A DNA stretch of 39,063 bases from Defluviitaleaceae bacterium (GCA_009786535.1 WQRX01000033.1:1-39063); one strand, 5' to 3'; positions 23,665 through 31,744 are shown, numbered from the stretch's first letter. Notes: generated from the sequence alone by a model not told the origin. Numbers and translations are program-made.

Positions 23665-23681
23665 GCAGGAGGTGATTGTAC

Positions 23682-24032
23682 ATGGGTATCCCCGTAGCGG
23701 GTATTTTATTAGAGGGTTGCGTGCTTTCTTTTTTGATTAGCGCCGACGAATACGGCTACAGCCTAACCCAGAAAGCAAAGGACGCCCTTGGGGTTTCCGA
23801 GTCCACTTTATACCCCGTAATGCGGCGGTTACAAACGGATAATTGTTTATCGACCTATGATGTACCCCACAACGGGCGCAACCGCAGGTACTACCGCATA
23901 ACCGAGCGGGGGCGTGCAAAGTACAGGGAATGTGCCGAGGACTGGCGCATATTTAAGGAAAACATTGACGGGATTCTACACAAAAATTTACAGGAAGGGA
24001 CGTATAGAAATGACGAAAACACAATTTCTTGA
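23682..24032 (+). CDS. PadR-family transcriptional regulator
   Basis: This 116-residue winged-helix protein has the PadR layout: GILLEGCVLSFLISADEYGY, SESTLYPVMRRLQTDNCLS and GRNRRYYRITERGRAKY, then a short C-terminal helix. It starts at ATG 23682, 6 nt after the excellent AGGAGGTGA; the in-frame TTG at 23676 touches that site and is rejected. It normally represses its own operon by binding a dyad (see 23642-23664). Its end overlaps the start of the DUF1700 gene by 23 nt. PadR-DUF1700-DUF4097 is a recurrent envelope-stress-like trio in Firmicutes, so its ligand may be a membrane-active compound (inference). Confidence 0.93.
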   Translation: MGIPVAGILLEGCVLSFLISADEYGYSLTQKAKDALGVSESTLYPVMRRLQTDNCLSTYDVPHNGRNRRYYRITERGRAKYRECAEDWRIFKENIDGILHKNLQEGTYRNDENTIS

Positions 24033-24639
24033 CCAGCTGGATTATAAGCTGCGGGTGCTTCCCCTAAGCGAGCGGCGGGACGCGCTGGATTACTACGAAG
24101 GCTATATCAACGACGCCAACGGCGAGGAAAACGCCATCGCCCAACTAGGCACCCCGGGGGAGGTCGCCGCCAACATTCTGGCAGAATACGTGGCAAAGGC
24201 CCCTTCCCGAAGGGATGAACCCGAACACAGGGTGGGATTTACCGGGCGCAAAAAGCACAAGCTTGCTTGGGCGCTCATCATCGCCTTCTTCGCGTTGCCT
24301 GTGGGCTTACCCTTTATTATTGCGGCGGGGGCTACGGCATTTGGGTTATTTATTGCCTTGTGTTCCATTGTATTTTCCCTGTGGGTTACAGGGGGCGCCT
24401 TTATTTTGGCGGGCATTGTCACCTTGTTTTCCGCAGTCTTTGTCTTTTTCCAAGGCGCGGGCTTTGGCGTAATGGTGGCGGGCATTGGGTTTATGTCCCT
24501 GGGGCTAGGCATTTGGAGCATTCGCTTTGCGATGTGGTGTACAGGGGGCTTTACTTGGATAACCCGCTACGTTGCCCGCAAAATTAGAAACCGAAACGAA
24601 GGGAGCGCTGTTTATGCAGAACCACAACGACTTCAATAA
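24010..24639 (+). CDS. DUF1700 membrane protein
   Basis: This 209-residue protein opens with the DUF1700 signature MTKTQFLDQLDYKLRVLP, ERRDALDYYEGYINDA and AIAQLGTPGEVAANILAEY, a cytosolic helical domain of about 70 residues. Four or so hydrophobic segments follow between residues 85 and 190, with Gly/Ala/Phe-rich helices. ATG at 24010 has AGGAAGGGA 9 nt upstream; the longer reading from 23914 would lie within padR and is rejected. DUF1700 proteins are always found with PadR and usually with DUF4097 partners and probably relay or scaffold at the membrane. It overlaps the next gene by 26 nt. Confidence 0.9.
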   Translation: MTKTQFLDQLDYKLRVLPLSERRDALDYYEGYINDANGEENAIAQLGTPGEVAANILAEYVAKAPSRRDEPEHRVGFTGRKKHKLAWALIIAFFALPVGLPFIIAAGATAFGLFIALCSIVFSLWVTGGAFILAGIVTLFSAVFVFFQGAGFGVMVAGIGFMSLGLGIWSIRFAMWCTGGFTWITRYVARKIRNRNEGSAVYAEPQRLQ

Positions 24640-25627
24640 CGAAGAACATTACGAGGAAACCTACCCCCGTAAACGCAAATTTTCATGGAATAAAATCGCC
24701 CTTGTGCTATTTATCCTCGGCGTTTTACTCTTTGCCATGGGTTGGGGAAGTGGGGCGCGGGGAGGCATCATTTTCTTCCAAAGCGGGGCCTTCCAAGTAC
24801 GGTCGGAAAGCGGCGGCACCCAAACCCATTGCCTGGTCGATATGATTCGTGGCGCTGAGAATAATCATGAAAGCTTCCACAGCGTAGACATTGGCGCCAC
24901 CTATATGAACATTGTCATACTCCCCGCAACGGGCAACGATTACCGCCTGGAGGTACAGGGCAGCTTTGAGCCCCAAATCACCCTAACAAACGGCGTCCTC
25001 ACCATTCGGGATGCACACAGGGGGCAAAGCGCAATGTCCCAATGGTGGGTAATGGACTTAAATTTCACCCGTCACGAGCTGCGCCTGTACCTGCCCGCAA
25101 CGGCGTACTACGAAATAACGGCGGCGGCGACCTCGGGCAACGTTCACTTGGAAGGGCTAACCTCCGAAACCCTTACCGCACGCGCCGCCAGCGGCAATGT
25201 ACGGGTGGTAGACTTCCACGCCCCCAATGCCACCCTAAACAGTACCTCGGGGAATGTGCGGCTGGAAAATTCCTTCACCCGAGAAGCCACCTTGCGGGCA
25301 ACCTCGGGGAATGTTGTGGTACGGGGAAGTACCATCGGCAACCTTAATGCCAACAGTACCAGCGGCAACGTTACGGTAGAGGCAACCACCTTGGAGGGCG
25401 GCACGGCGATTCTGCGCTCCGTTTCGGGCAATGTGCATTTTACGCGGGAAAATACACCCCAACACCCCAACGACGTGCATTACAATGTCCAAACCGTGAC
25501 GGGGACAATCCGCATAAACAACAACCGCATTCAAGGCAGAGACGCCCTCTTTTTCACTGCCGACCCGGAACCCCCTTTCCACATAACCGCAGGCACCACC
25601 AGCGGCAATGTTCGGCTGGAGTTTTGA
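24614..25627 (+). CDS. DUF4097 membrane-anchored beta-repeat protein
   Basis: This 337-residue protein has a short cytosolic N-terminus, one membrane helix (about residues 24-44) and a long outer part built of repeated strands. At least seven (T/A/V)SGNV motifs occur in the second half (for example ASGNVRV, TSGNVTV, VSGNVHF), spaced by about 20 residues, typical of the right-handed beta-helix of DUF4097 (putative adhesin) proteins. ATG at 24614 has GAAGGGAG about 9 nt upstream. Third gene of the PadR trio. Such proteins probably act as extracytoplasmic sensors or scaffolds; no enzymatic motif is visible. The outer C-terminal part of the M56 protein (6840-8327) has a similar style. Confidence 0.88.
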   Translation: MQNHNDFNNEEHYEETYPRKRKFSWNKIALVLFILGVLLFAMGWGSGARGGIIFFQSGAFQVRSESGGTQTHCLVDMIRGAENNHESFHSVDIGATYMNIVILPATGNDYRLEVQGSFEPQITLTNGVLTIRDAHRGQSAMSQWWVMDLNFTRHELRLYLPATAYYEITAAATSGNVHLEGLTSETLTARAASGNVRVVDFHAPNATLNSTSGNVRLENSFTREATLRATSGNVVVRGSTIGNLNANSTSGNVTVEATTLEGGTAILRSVSGNVHFTRENTPQHPNDVHYNVQTVTGTIRINNNRIQGRDALFFTADPEPPFHITAGTTSGNVRLEF

Positions 25628-25654
25628 GGATGGGTGGGTGAATATATTAAAACC

Positions 25655-25730
25655 TTGGGGACTCCGTCCCCAAACGAGCGACAATTGCTTCGCAATTGCG
25701 CGTGCCTGCAAACTTTTTGAAAAAAGTTTG
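25655..25730. repeat. Cluster of three palindromes after the DUF4097 gene
   Basis: Three hairpins follow in a row: TTGGGGAC/GTCCCCAA (25655-25673), CAATTGC/GCAATTG (25682-25698) and CAAACTTTT/AAAAGTTTG (25709-25730). None has a proper T-run, so this is more like a REP-type intergenic cluster than a plain terminator, although it lies between convergent genes (stops at 25627 and 25831) and may help end both transcripts. Confidence 0.55.
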
Positions 25731-25830
25731 ACAAAAACTACTAGCATTATCCACTTCGCCGCTAACGGTCACAAAATCGGCACAAGATTTGAGCGAAATT
25801 TTTATGCCATTTTTAGCATTGAATATTGCA

Positions 25831-26988
25831 TTATCGTTTAAATAACGTATATTCAAATGATACTTTTTCCTTGTCAACAATGTACGTTGTTATAAGATTC
25901 GATAACAAGCTTGTAAGCACTGATTTATCAGGATGGCAATGCCTTTTATCATCTATTCCGGCACTTATTATTGCTTTTCCCCTTTTTTTTGCGAGAAGTT
26001 CCATTACCAATGCCTCGTTATAATTATGTTCTGAACCATGATGTGGGATTTGCAATAAACCCATATACTTCTTTACAGATTGAATCAATTTGACTACAAA
26101 GTTTGACTTTAAGTCCGCATCTCCACAATACAAACATCCGGGAAAATCAGAAAATCGCCCACTTATTTGATAATCCGAATAAATTCCCATCCAGCACGCT
26201 AAATTGCATTTAGTGTATGACAAAAGCATCATGGAGTTGATGTTAAATTTTTGTTTCCCTCCTATTATTTTCTCGTAGCATTTAATGAGTATATTCTTTT
26301 TTGAAATATAATAATTACTATCAGATAAGCGATTAATGTCAATACCAACCCTTGACAATTCATTTATCAATCCTTGTTTATACTTGGAGCAGTTGATGTT
26401 ATATGGTTTAAGCTCCCATAATAATTCGGTAATTCTTCGGTTGCCATATATATTTATCGTATGTCCAGACCTTATTGTGCTTGGTATATTTTCTACACGA
26501 AACGCTTCATCAAAATTTGGGACCTCTGCTCTAGCATCCATCACCGATTCTTCAAAATTAAACCCCTCATCTACACTGCTGACTTGAATTACTTCGGCTT
26601 CTGGCGCATATTCACGCAGAAATGCTATAGGGTCAATAATAAAACGCGCTGTTAATTCAAGTTCAGCCGTGTCCATTTCATCAAAACATACACGATTCAT
26701 AAGCACTGAAATATGCTTCGCAGCATCATCCATGTACGGTATGATGATTTTTTTAACCTTTACCCTTTTTAACAGATGAGGCACGCCATTAATATGGTCT
26801 GCATGAAAGTGAGAAATGAATAACATTTCAATATTTTCATTTTTATATGTGTTTTTATTAATCGCATGTTTATATTGCGGGCTATTTCCGCCACAATCAT
26901 AAATTATTCTGCATCCTTCAAACAATCGTTCTGAATAAAATGCACCTTGCCCCACCGGGTAAAATTCACGCCATATATGCATCCCCAT
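25831..26988 (-). CDS. Stand-alone metallo-beta-lactamase-fold hydrolase (ComEC/Rec2-like domain)
   Basis: This ~385-residue protein has the MBL metal-binding motif HFHADH (about residue 60, in LFISHFHADHING), a later SGR-FSDFPGCLYCGDADL strand with the bridging Asp and a C-terminal LQIPHHGSEHNYNEAL, which are the ComEC/Rec2 hydrolase hallmarks. No signal peptide or membrane part is present. GGAGG lies 4 nt before ATG 26988 and 10 nt before ATG 26982; either start is possible. The gene is clearly more AT-rich and uses A/T-ending codons (ATA, AAT, TTA) unlike its neighbours, so it is probably acquired. Stand-alone ComEC-like MBLs occur in defence and mobile loci; its substrate is unknown. Confidence 0.85.
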   Translation of the reverse strand: MGMHIWREFYPVGQGAFYSERLFEGCRIIYDCGGNSPQYKHAINKNTYKNENIEMLFISHFHADHINGVPHLLKRVKVKKIIIPYMDDAAKHISVLMNRVCFDEMDTAELELTARFIIDPIAFLREYAPEAEVIQVSSVDEGFNFEESVMDARAEVPNFDEAFRVENIPSTIRSGHTINIYGNRRITELLWELKPYNINCSKYKQGLINELSRVGIDINRLSDSNYYISKKNILIKCYEKIIGGKQKFNINSMMLLSYTKCNLACWMGIYSDYQISGRFSDFPGCLYCGDADLKSNFVVKLIQSVKKYMGLLQIPHHGSEHNYNEALVMELLAKKRGKAIISAGIDDKRHCHPDKSVLTSLLSNLITTYIVDKEKVSFEYTLFKR

Positions 26989-27127
26989 ACATCCTCCAAT
27001 TAGTAACAATTTTGAATAATAATTTCCCAGCTTCCTATTGCATCAAAAACTTGATGATAGTATGATTATATCTTTCGCATGAAAAAAAGACAAACTATGT
27101 CCCACAAAAAAGTTTGCCATCGTTCTC

Positions 27128-27250
27128 AACCAACTGATTACAATCTGTAATCGGTTGGTTTTGTACGGGCATAAAATAAATCCTGCATCTACGGGATTTT
27201 TTGCAGGAATGAGGGCAAAATAATGCTTGCAAAAACAGGTTTTTTTGCGC
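27128..27250 (+). repeat. Structured intergenic repeat, copy 2
   Basis: A 15-bp stem (27128-27142 with 27146-27160, one G-U, loop ATC) precedes TTGT; then come AAAATAAATCC, a stem TCCTGCA/TGCAGGA, and GCAAAAA...TTTTTGCGC. It shares 21 bp of the first hairpin with only one difference (GATTACAATCTGTAATCGG core) with the copy at 23470-23590, and the same spacing of later parts. Directly followed by the alaS promoter. Confidence 0.6.
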
Positions 27251-27257
27251 CCCGCCC

Positions 27258-27286
27258 TTGACCTTTCCCCACCTTTCGCATATACT
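27258..27286 (+). promoter_or_regulatory. Sigma-A promoter of alaS
   Basis: TTGACC (27258-27263) and TATACT (27281-27286) are spaced by 17 bp. Transcription should start near 27293, leaving a leader of about 29 nt before TTG 27322, too short for a T-box riboswitch. Confidence 0.75.
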
Positions 27287-27321
27287 TCCCGCGAAAAATT
27301 GTGTACGAAAGGGTGTTTCAT

Positions 27322-30003
27322 TTGAAATATTTAACCGTTGACCAAATCCGAGAGAAATTCTTGGATTTTTTTATTGCAAAAAACCACTTGGTTGTGCCCA
27401 GCTTTCCCGTTGTACCGCAAAATGATAACTCGTTGCTGTTAATCGCGGCAGGCATGGCGCCGCTAAAACCGTATTTTACGGGGCAGCAAACGCCGCCAAG
27501 CCTGCGCATGGCAACCTGCCAAAAATGCATTCGCACCACGGATATTGAAGAGGTAGGCAAGGACGACAGGCACAATTCCTTCTTCGAAATGCTGGGCAAT
27601 TTCAGCTTTGGTGACTATTTTAAGAAGGAATGTATCCCTTGGGCGTGGGAATTTGTGACACAAGTAATGGAAATTCCTGCGGACAAGCTGTGGATTTCGG
27701 TATACGAAGAGGACGACGAAGCGGCAGAAATTTGGCAAAAGGACGTAGGCATTCCCGCCCAGCGCATTGTGCGCTTGGGTAAAAAGGATAATTTCTGGGA
27801 GCATGGCGCGGGCCCCTGCGGGCCATGCAGTGAAATTCATTTCGACCGCGGTGCGGAAGTGGGTTGCGGCAAACCCGACTGCGCCGTTGGCTGTGAATGC
27901 GACCGCTATTTGGAATTTTGGAATTTAGTGTTTACACAATTTAATTGCAATGCCGACGGCAGCTATACCCCGCTGGAAATGAAAAATATTGACACGGGTA
28001 TGGGGCTGTCCCGTATGGCTATGATTATGCAGAATGTTTACAGTGTCCATGAAATTGACGACGCTGCGCGAATCCGCGAAAAAGTGCGCACCCTTGCGGG
28101 TATTACAAGCACGGAAACGGCGGAGCAAAAAGTAGCGATAAACATTATCGCCGACCACATCCGTTGCGTCACCATAATGGCGTCAGACGGGGTGCGCCCC
28201 GGCAGCGAAGGGCGCGACTACGTGCTTCGCCGCCTGTTGCGCCGCGCTGTACGGTATGGCAGAAACATTGGGCTAAAACAATTCGCAGGCGAAGTGGTGC
28301 AAACGGTTATCGAAGTTTGCGGAAAGGCATACCCCAATCTGGTGGAAAAATCCGTAAATATTTTACAAACCCTCACGGCAGAGGAAGCACGCTTCCTGGA
28401 AACATTGGAAACGGGGCTAACCCTGCTGCAAAAGTACGTGGACGAGCTTAAAACGGCGGGAAAAAAGGAACTTAACGGCGAGGACGCCTTCAAATTATAC
28501 GATACCTTCGGCTTCCCCCCCGACATTACGCGGGAAATTTTAGAGGAATCGGGGCTGACCTTCGACCAAGCAGGCTTCGACGCACAAATGCAAGCCCAAA
28601 AAGACCGCGCCCGCGCCGCGCGGGGTACGTCAACTTTTATGGGCGCAGACGAAACGGTGTACCACCAACTTCCCCCCAATTTACCCACGGAATTTATCGG
28701 CTACGAGCATGTAACGGGGGAAGGCAAAATCCTTGCCATCGTGGCTAACGGCGCGGTGGCGCAGGAAGCGACCGCAGGGCAAGAGGTAGCGCTGGTGCTG
28801 GACCGCACTCCCTTCTACGCCGCGTCGGGGGGGCAAAAGGGCGACATCGGCGTGCTTACCATCGGCGATAAAAACGCCCCCACCTGCGAAATAGAAATTA
28901 CCGACTGCCTAACCGTAGCGGGGGAAAACCGCGTACACATAGGCAAAATAAAAAATGGCAGCGTAAAGATTAACGATATTGTCACCGCAAGCATTGACGC
29001 GTGGCAACGGCATTTCACCTCCCGCAACCACACCGCAACCCACATTTTACAACGGGTGCTAAAGGAAATTTTGGGCGACCATGTAGAGCAAGCGGGCTCA
29101 GAGGTAACCCCCGACCGCCTGCGGTTTGACTTCACCCACCACGCCCCCCTTACTGCGGAAGAACGCGCCAACGTGGAAGATGTAATTAACGCCTTACTCA
29201 TCGCCCAGCACCCCGTCACCACCATCGAAACCACCTTAGAGGACGCCCGCAAGCAGGGCGCACTTGCCCTATTTGGCGAGAAATACGGCGACACGGTACG
29301 CATGGTAAAAATAAACGATTTGACCTTGGACTACAGCATCGAATTGTGTGGCGGCACACATGTTTCCAACACGGTGGAAATCGGCACGTTTAAGCTGCTT
29401 TCGGAAAACGGCATCGCCGCAGGGGTGCGCCGTATTGAAGCCACCACGGGCAAACGCGCCATCGAAATGTATCGCGACGCGGCGGCACACATGACAGAAA
29501 TCGCCGACTTGCTAAAAGCCCCCCAGCACGAAATTCCCGCAAAAATTGCTGCGCTGCTGGCAGAAAACAAGGAGCTAAAAAAAGCCGCCGACCGCCAAAA
29601 AGCGGAAGCCGCCAAGGGGCAAATTGAGGAAATCGCTAAAGATATACTTGAATCCGCAAGTAAACATGGCGAATTTACGCTCATAACCGCAAAACTGGAC
29701 AATTACGACATCGAAGCACTGCGCCAACTTTCCGATAAATTGAAGGCGAATTTTAATAGCGGCGCCTTACTCCTTGCCGCGACCAATGAAGGCGGCGCGG
29801 TACAGTTCCTCGCTTCCGCTACGGACTGCGCCGTAAAAACGGGCATTCACGCGGGCAACATTGTAAAAGCCGCCGCAACCCTGTGCGGGGGCAACGGCGG
29901 CGGGCGCCCCAACCACGCGCAAGCGGGGGGGAAAGACGCATCACAAGTAGACGCCGCCCTTTCCCAAGGCTTGGCACAAATGAAAGAAATGCTGGGGGAA
30001 TAA
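27322..30003 (+). CDS. alaS: Alanyl-tRNA synthetase
   Basis: This 893-residue class II synthetase charges tRNA-Ala. The catalytic domain begins with KYLTVDQIREKFLDFFI and has CQKCIRTTDIEEVGKDDRH and FFEMLGNFSFGDYF; the editing domain has the zinc ligands HTATH and CGGTH; the C-terminal DHHA1/C-Ala part ends with GGNGGGRPNHAQAGG. Start TTG 27322 is chosen: AAAGGG lies 8 nt upstream and alignment with the family N-terminus begins here, while readings from GTG 27301 or 27313 would start within or before that site. ftsY follows after 2 nt. The gene lacks the T-box leader that is frequent for Firmicutes alaS. Confidence 0.97.
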   Translation: MKYLTVDQIREKFLDFFIAKNHLVVPSFPVVPQNDNSLLLIAAGMAPLKPYFTGQQTPPSLRMATCQKCIRTTDIEEVGKDDRHNSFFEMLGNFSFGDYFKKECIPWAWEFVTQVMEIPADKLWISVYEEDDEAAEIWQKDVGIPAQRIVRLGKKDNFWEHGAGPCGPCSEIHFDRGAEVGCGKPDCAVGCECDRYLEFWNLVFTQFNCNADGSYTPLEMKNIDTGMGLSRMAMIMQNVYSVHEIDDAARIREKVRTLAGITSTETAEQKVAINIIADHIRCVTIMASDGVRPGSEGRDYVLRRLLRRAVRYGRNIGLKQFAGEVVQTVIEVCGKAYPNLVEKSVNILQTLTAEEARFLETLETGLTLLQKYVDELKTAGKKELNGEDAFKLYDTFGFPPDITREILEESGLTFDQAGFDAQMQAQKDRARAARGTSTFMGADETVYHQLPPNLPTEFIGYEHVTGEGKILAIVANGAVAQEATAGQEVALVLDRTPFYAASGGQKGDIGVLTIGDKNAPTCEIEITDCLTVAGENRVHIGKIKNGSVKINDIVTASIDAWQRHFTSRNHTATHILQRVLKEILGDHVEQAGSEVTPDRLRFDFTHHAPLTAEERANVEDVINALLIAQHPVTTIETTLEDARKQGALALFGEKYGDTVRMVKINDLTLDYSIELCGGTHVSNTVEIGTFKLLSENGIAAGVRRIEATTGKRAIEMYRDAAAHMTEIADLLKAPQHEIPAKIAALLAENKELKKAADRQKAEAAKGQIEEIAKDILESASKHGEFTLITAKLDNYDIEALRQLSDKLKANFNSGALLLAATNEGGAVQFLASATDCAVKTGIHAGNIVKAAATLCGGNGGGRPNHAQAGGKDASQVDAALSQGLAQMKEMLGE

Positions 30004-30005
30004 CC

Positions 30006-30932
30006 ATGGAAACCGAAAAAAAGGCGGGCTTTTTTTCCCGCATAAAAGAAAGCCTGACCAAAACCCGCGAAAGCCTGCAAACAGGCGTAAACCAAGTGTT
30101 TGCCGCCTTCCACAAGGTAGACGAGGAACTCTTTGAAGAGCTGGAAGAAGCGCTTATTTTAGCGGACATGGGCGTAGAAACATCCCTCGCCATTTTAGAA
30201 AACGTGCGCGAACAGGTAAAATTGCGCCGCATTTCCGAAGCCCAAGGCGTAAAGGAATTACTCGCCGAGGAAATTGCCAATATCATGACCGCCGACGTTA
30301 CCCCCTTCGACCCCATCTTCCCCGCCGTATTTCTCATCATTGGCGTAAACGGCGTGGGCAAAACCACCACCGTTGGCAAAATCGCAAAATGGTATAAAAG
30401 CGAGGAAAAATCCGTGCTGGTAGCCGCGGCAGATACCTTCCGCGCCGCCGCCATAGACCAGCTTGCCGTATGGTGCGACCGCGCGGACGTTCCCCTCATT
30501 CGGCAGGGCGAAAATTCCGACCCTGCGGCGGTTATCTTCGACGGCGTTTCCGCCGCTAAGGCACGCAATACCGACCTGTTGCTCTGCGACACCGCAGGTC
30601 GCCTGCACAACAAAAAGAACCTCATGGACGAGCTAAAGAAAATACACCGCATCGTGTCTACCCAGCACGAAGGGGCACACAAGGAAGTGCTGCTCGTGCT
30701 GGACGCAACCACGGGGCAAAACGCCATCCAGCAGGCAAAGCTCTTCATGGAAGCCGCCGATATTACGGGCATCATCCTCACCAAGCTGGACGGCACAACC
30801 AAGGGCGGCATGGTGGTTTCCATTAAAAAAGAGCTGGACATCCCCGTCCGCTTCGTCACGGTTGGGGAGGGCATCGACGACATCCAGCCCTTTGACGCGG
30901 CGCTCTTCGCGAAAGCGCTGTTTTCTGAATAA
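30006..30932 (+). CDS. ftsY: Signal recognition particle receptor FtsY
   Basis: This 308-residue SRP GTPase receives ribosome-SRP complexes at the membrane. The N domain (about 1-90) starts with ETEKKAGFFSRIKESLTKTRE and is followed by the G domain with GVNGVGKTTT (P loop, about 115), AADTFRAAA, DTAGRLHNK and LTKLDGTTKGG. It has the short form without the acidic A domain. ATG at 30006 is chosen over a 41-codon longer frame that lies wholly in alaS. GGGGG lies 9 nt upstream and alaS ends 2 nt before it, so the two are cotranscribed. Confidence 0.97.
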   Translation: METEKKAGFFSRIKESLTKTRESLQTGVNQVFAAFHKVDEELFEELEEALILADMGVETSLAILENVREQVKLRRISEAQGVKELLAEEIANIMTADVTPFDPIFPAVFLIIGVNGVGKTTTVGKIAKWYKSEEKSVLVAAADTFRAAAIDQLAVWCDRADVPLIRQGENSDPAAVIFDGVSAAKARNTDLLLCDTAGRLHNKKNLMDELKKIHRIVSTQHEGAHKEVLLVLDATTGQNAIQQAKLFMEAADITGIILTKLDGTTKGGMVVSIKKELDIPVRFVTVGEGIDDIQPFDAALFAKALFSE

Positions 30933-30943
30933 AATTCTCATCA

Positions 30944-30970
30944 AAACGCGCATAATCCCTGCGCGTTTGT
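30944..30970 (+). terminator. Weak terminator-like hairpin after ftsY
   Basis: AAACGCGC (30944-30951) pairs with GCGCGTTT (30961-30968) around a 9-nt loop. Only three T follow at once, so termination is probably partial. It ends 15 nt before the first TSUP gene. Confidence 0.45.
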
Positions 30971-30983
30971 ACATACTACCCCC

Positions 30984-31355
30984 ATGAAAACCTCACTTAA
31001 AAAACATATCACCGCCATCATAGGCACGGTTGCGGGCATTGCCAACGGCTTATTTGGCGCAGGCGGCGGGACAATTCTTGTCCCCGCGCTGGAGCGGTTT
31101 ATCCCGTTGGACACACACAAGGCACACGCAACAGCGCTGGCAGTAATGCTTCCCCTTTCCATTGTGAGCGCGGTGATTTACACCCTTTCCAATCAGGTGG
31201 AAGTACAATGGCTAACGGTTTTATATGTATCCGTCGGCGGGCTGGTGGGCGGCATAATCGGCGCAAAACTGCTTAAAAAGCTCTCCGCCGCGTGGTTAAA
31301 TATTTTATTTGGCTTATTCCTTGCGGTAGGCGCAATTAGGATGCTCTTCGCATGA
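30984..31355 (+). CDS. Half-size TauE/SafE (TSUP) family membrane protein, first of a pair
   Basis: This 123-residue hydrophobic protein carries the TSUP signature GIANGLFGAGGGTILVPAL near residue 20 and four predicted helices, half of the usual ~250-residue TauE/SafE/YfcA transporter. A second half-size protein follows, overlapping by 4 nt (ATGA). Together they probably form the full sulfite/sulfonate-type anion exporter. No SD sequence is visible before the ATG (TACCCCC), so initiation may depend on readthrough from ftsY or a leaderless start. Substrate cannot be told; split TSUP pairs are common in clostridia. Confidence 0.85.
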   Translation: MKTSLKKHITAIIGTVAGIANGLFGAGGGTILVPALERFIPLDTHKAHATALAVMLPLSIVSAVIYTLSNQVEVQWLTVLYVSVGGLVGGIIGAKLLKKLSAAWLNILFGLFLAVGAIRMLFA

Positions 31356-31744
31356 ATTGGCTGTGGTATATACTCATCGGACTTGCGGCGGGTATTGTCA
31401 GCGGAATGGGCATTGGCGGCGGCGCGGTGCTTATCCCCGCGCTAACGATTTTGCTTTCCGTTGGGCAACGCGAAGCCCAGCATATTAATTTGCTATTTTT
31501 CATTCCCACCGCAATTTTTGCCTTGCGCACACACGTAAAGGAAGGCAATATAGAAAAAAAAGGCTTGCTAAAACTCGCCTTGTTTGGGGTGATGGGCGTC
31601 GTCCCCGCCGCGTTAATCGCCGTGCGAATGGACGCAAACTGGCTACGCAAGGGCTTCGCCGTATTCTTGCTGTGCATGGCGGTATATGAACTGGTGAAGG
31701 GGTATAAAAAATGGAAGCAAGGTAAGAAAAATAACCTCACATAA
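31352..31744 (+). CDS. Half-size TauE/SafE (TSUP) family membrane protein, second of a pair
   Basis: This 130-residue protein shows the same motif at its N-terminus (IVSGMGIGGGAVLIPALTIL) and about four helices, ending in a basic cytosolic tail (YKKWKQGKKNN). It overlaps the first half by 4 nt, which suggests translational coupling and a hetero-oligomer. The last 8 nt overlap, tail to tail, the end of the PMT-type gene on the minus strand (31737), and no terminator was found there. Confidence 0.85.
   Translation: MNWLWYILIGLAAGIVSGMGIGGGAVLIPALTILLSVGQREAQHINLLFFIPTAIFALRTHVKEGNIEKKGLLKLALFGVMGVVPAALIAVRMDANWLRKGFAVFLLCMAVYELVKGYKKWKQGKKNNLT

Larger units (their letters stand above)
23343..23681. 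other. Divergent intergenic region between dnaG and padR
   Basis: About 340 bp without a gene. It holds a small hairpin TGGGGC/GCCCCA around 23455-23467, a 121-bp structured element (23470-23590) that recurs upstream of alaS, a plus-strand TTGACA at 23400-23405 with only a poor -10 (GTATCG), and the dyad at the padR promoter. If the weak plus promoter works, the first perfect hairpin with its T-run would end a transcript of about 80 nt. Confidence 0.5.
26989..27321. other. Divergent intergenic region between the MBL gene and alaS
   Basis: About 330 bp. The left half is AT-rich and shows only the hairpin AAACT...AGTTT near 27093-27115. The second copy of the structured repeat lies at 27128-27250 and the alaS promoter at 27258-27286. 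No T-box-like leader (specifier stem, T-box bulge, antiterminator) was seen. Confidence 0.6.

Noticed and set aside
25141..25620. Repeated SGNV-coding DNA as a possible tandem repeat or recombination site
   Set aside because: Repeats are at protein level with varied codons, as expected for beta-helix turns; there is no DNA-level tandem array.
26989..27321. T-box riboswitch before alaS
   Set aside because: No specifier loop, no conserved T-box sequence, and the promoter lies too close to the start codon.
29819..30883. Long (354 aa) minus-strand open frame
   Set aside because: It lies opposite alaS and ftsY, which have strong family motifs; its translation is Ser-rich low-complexity shadow with no domain.
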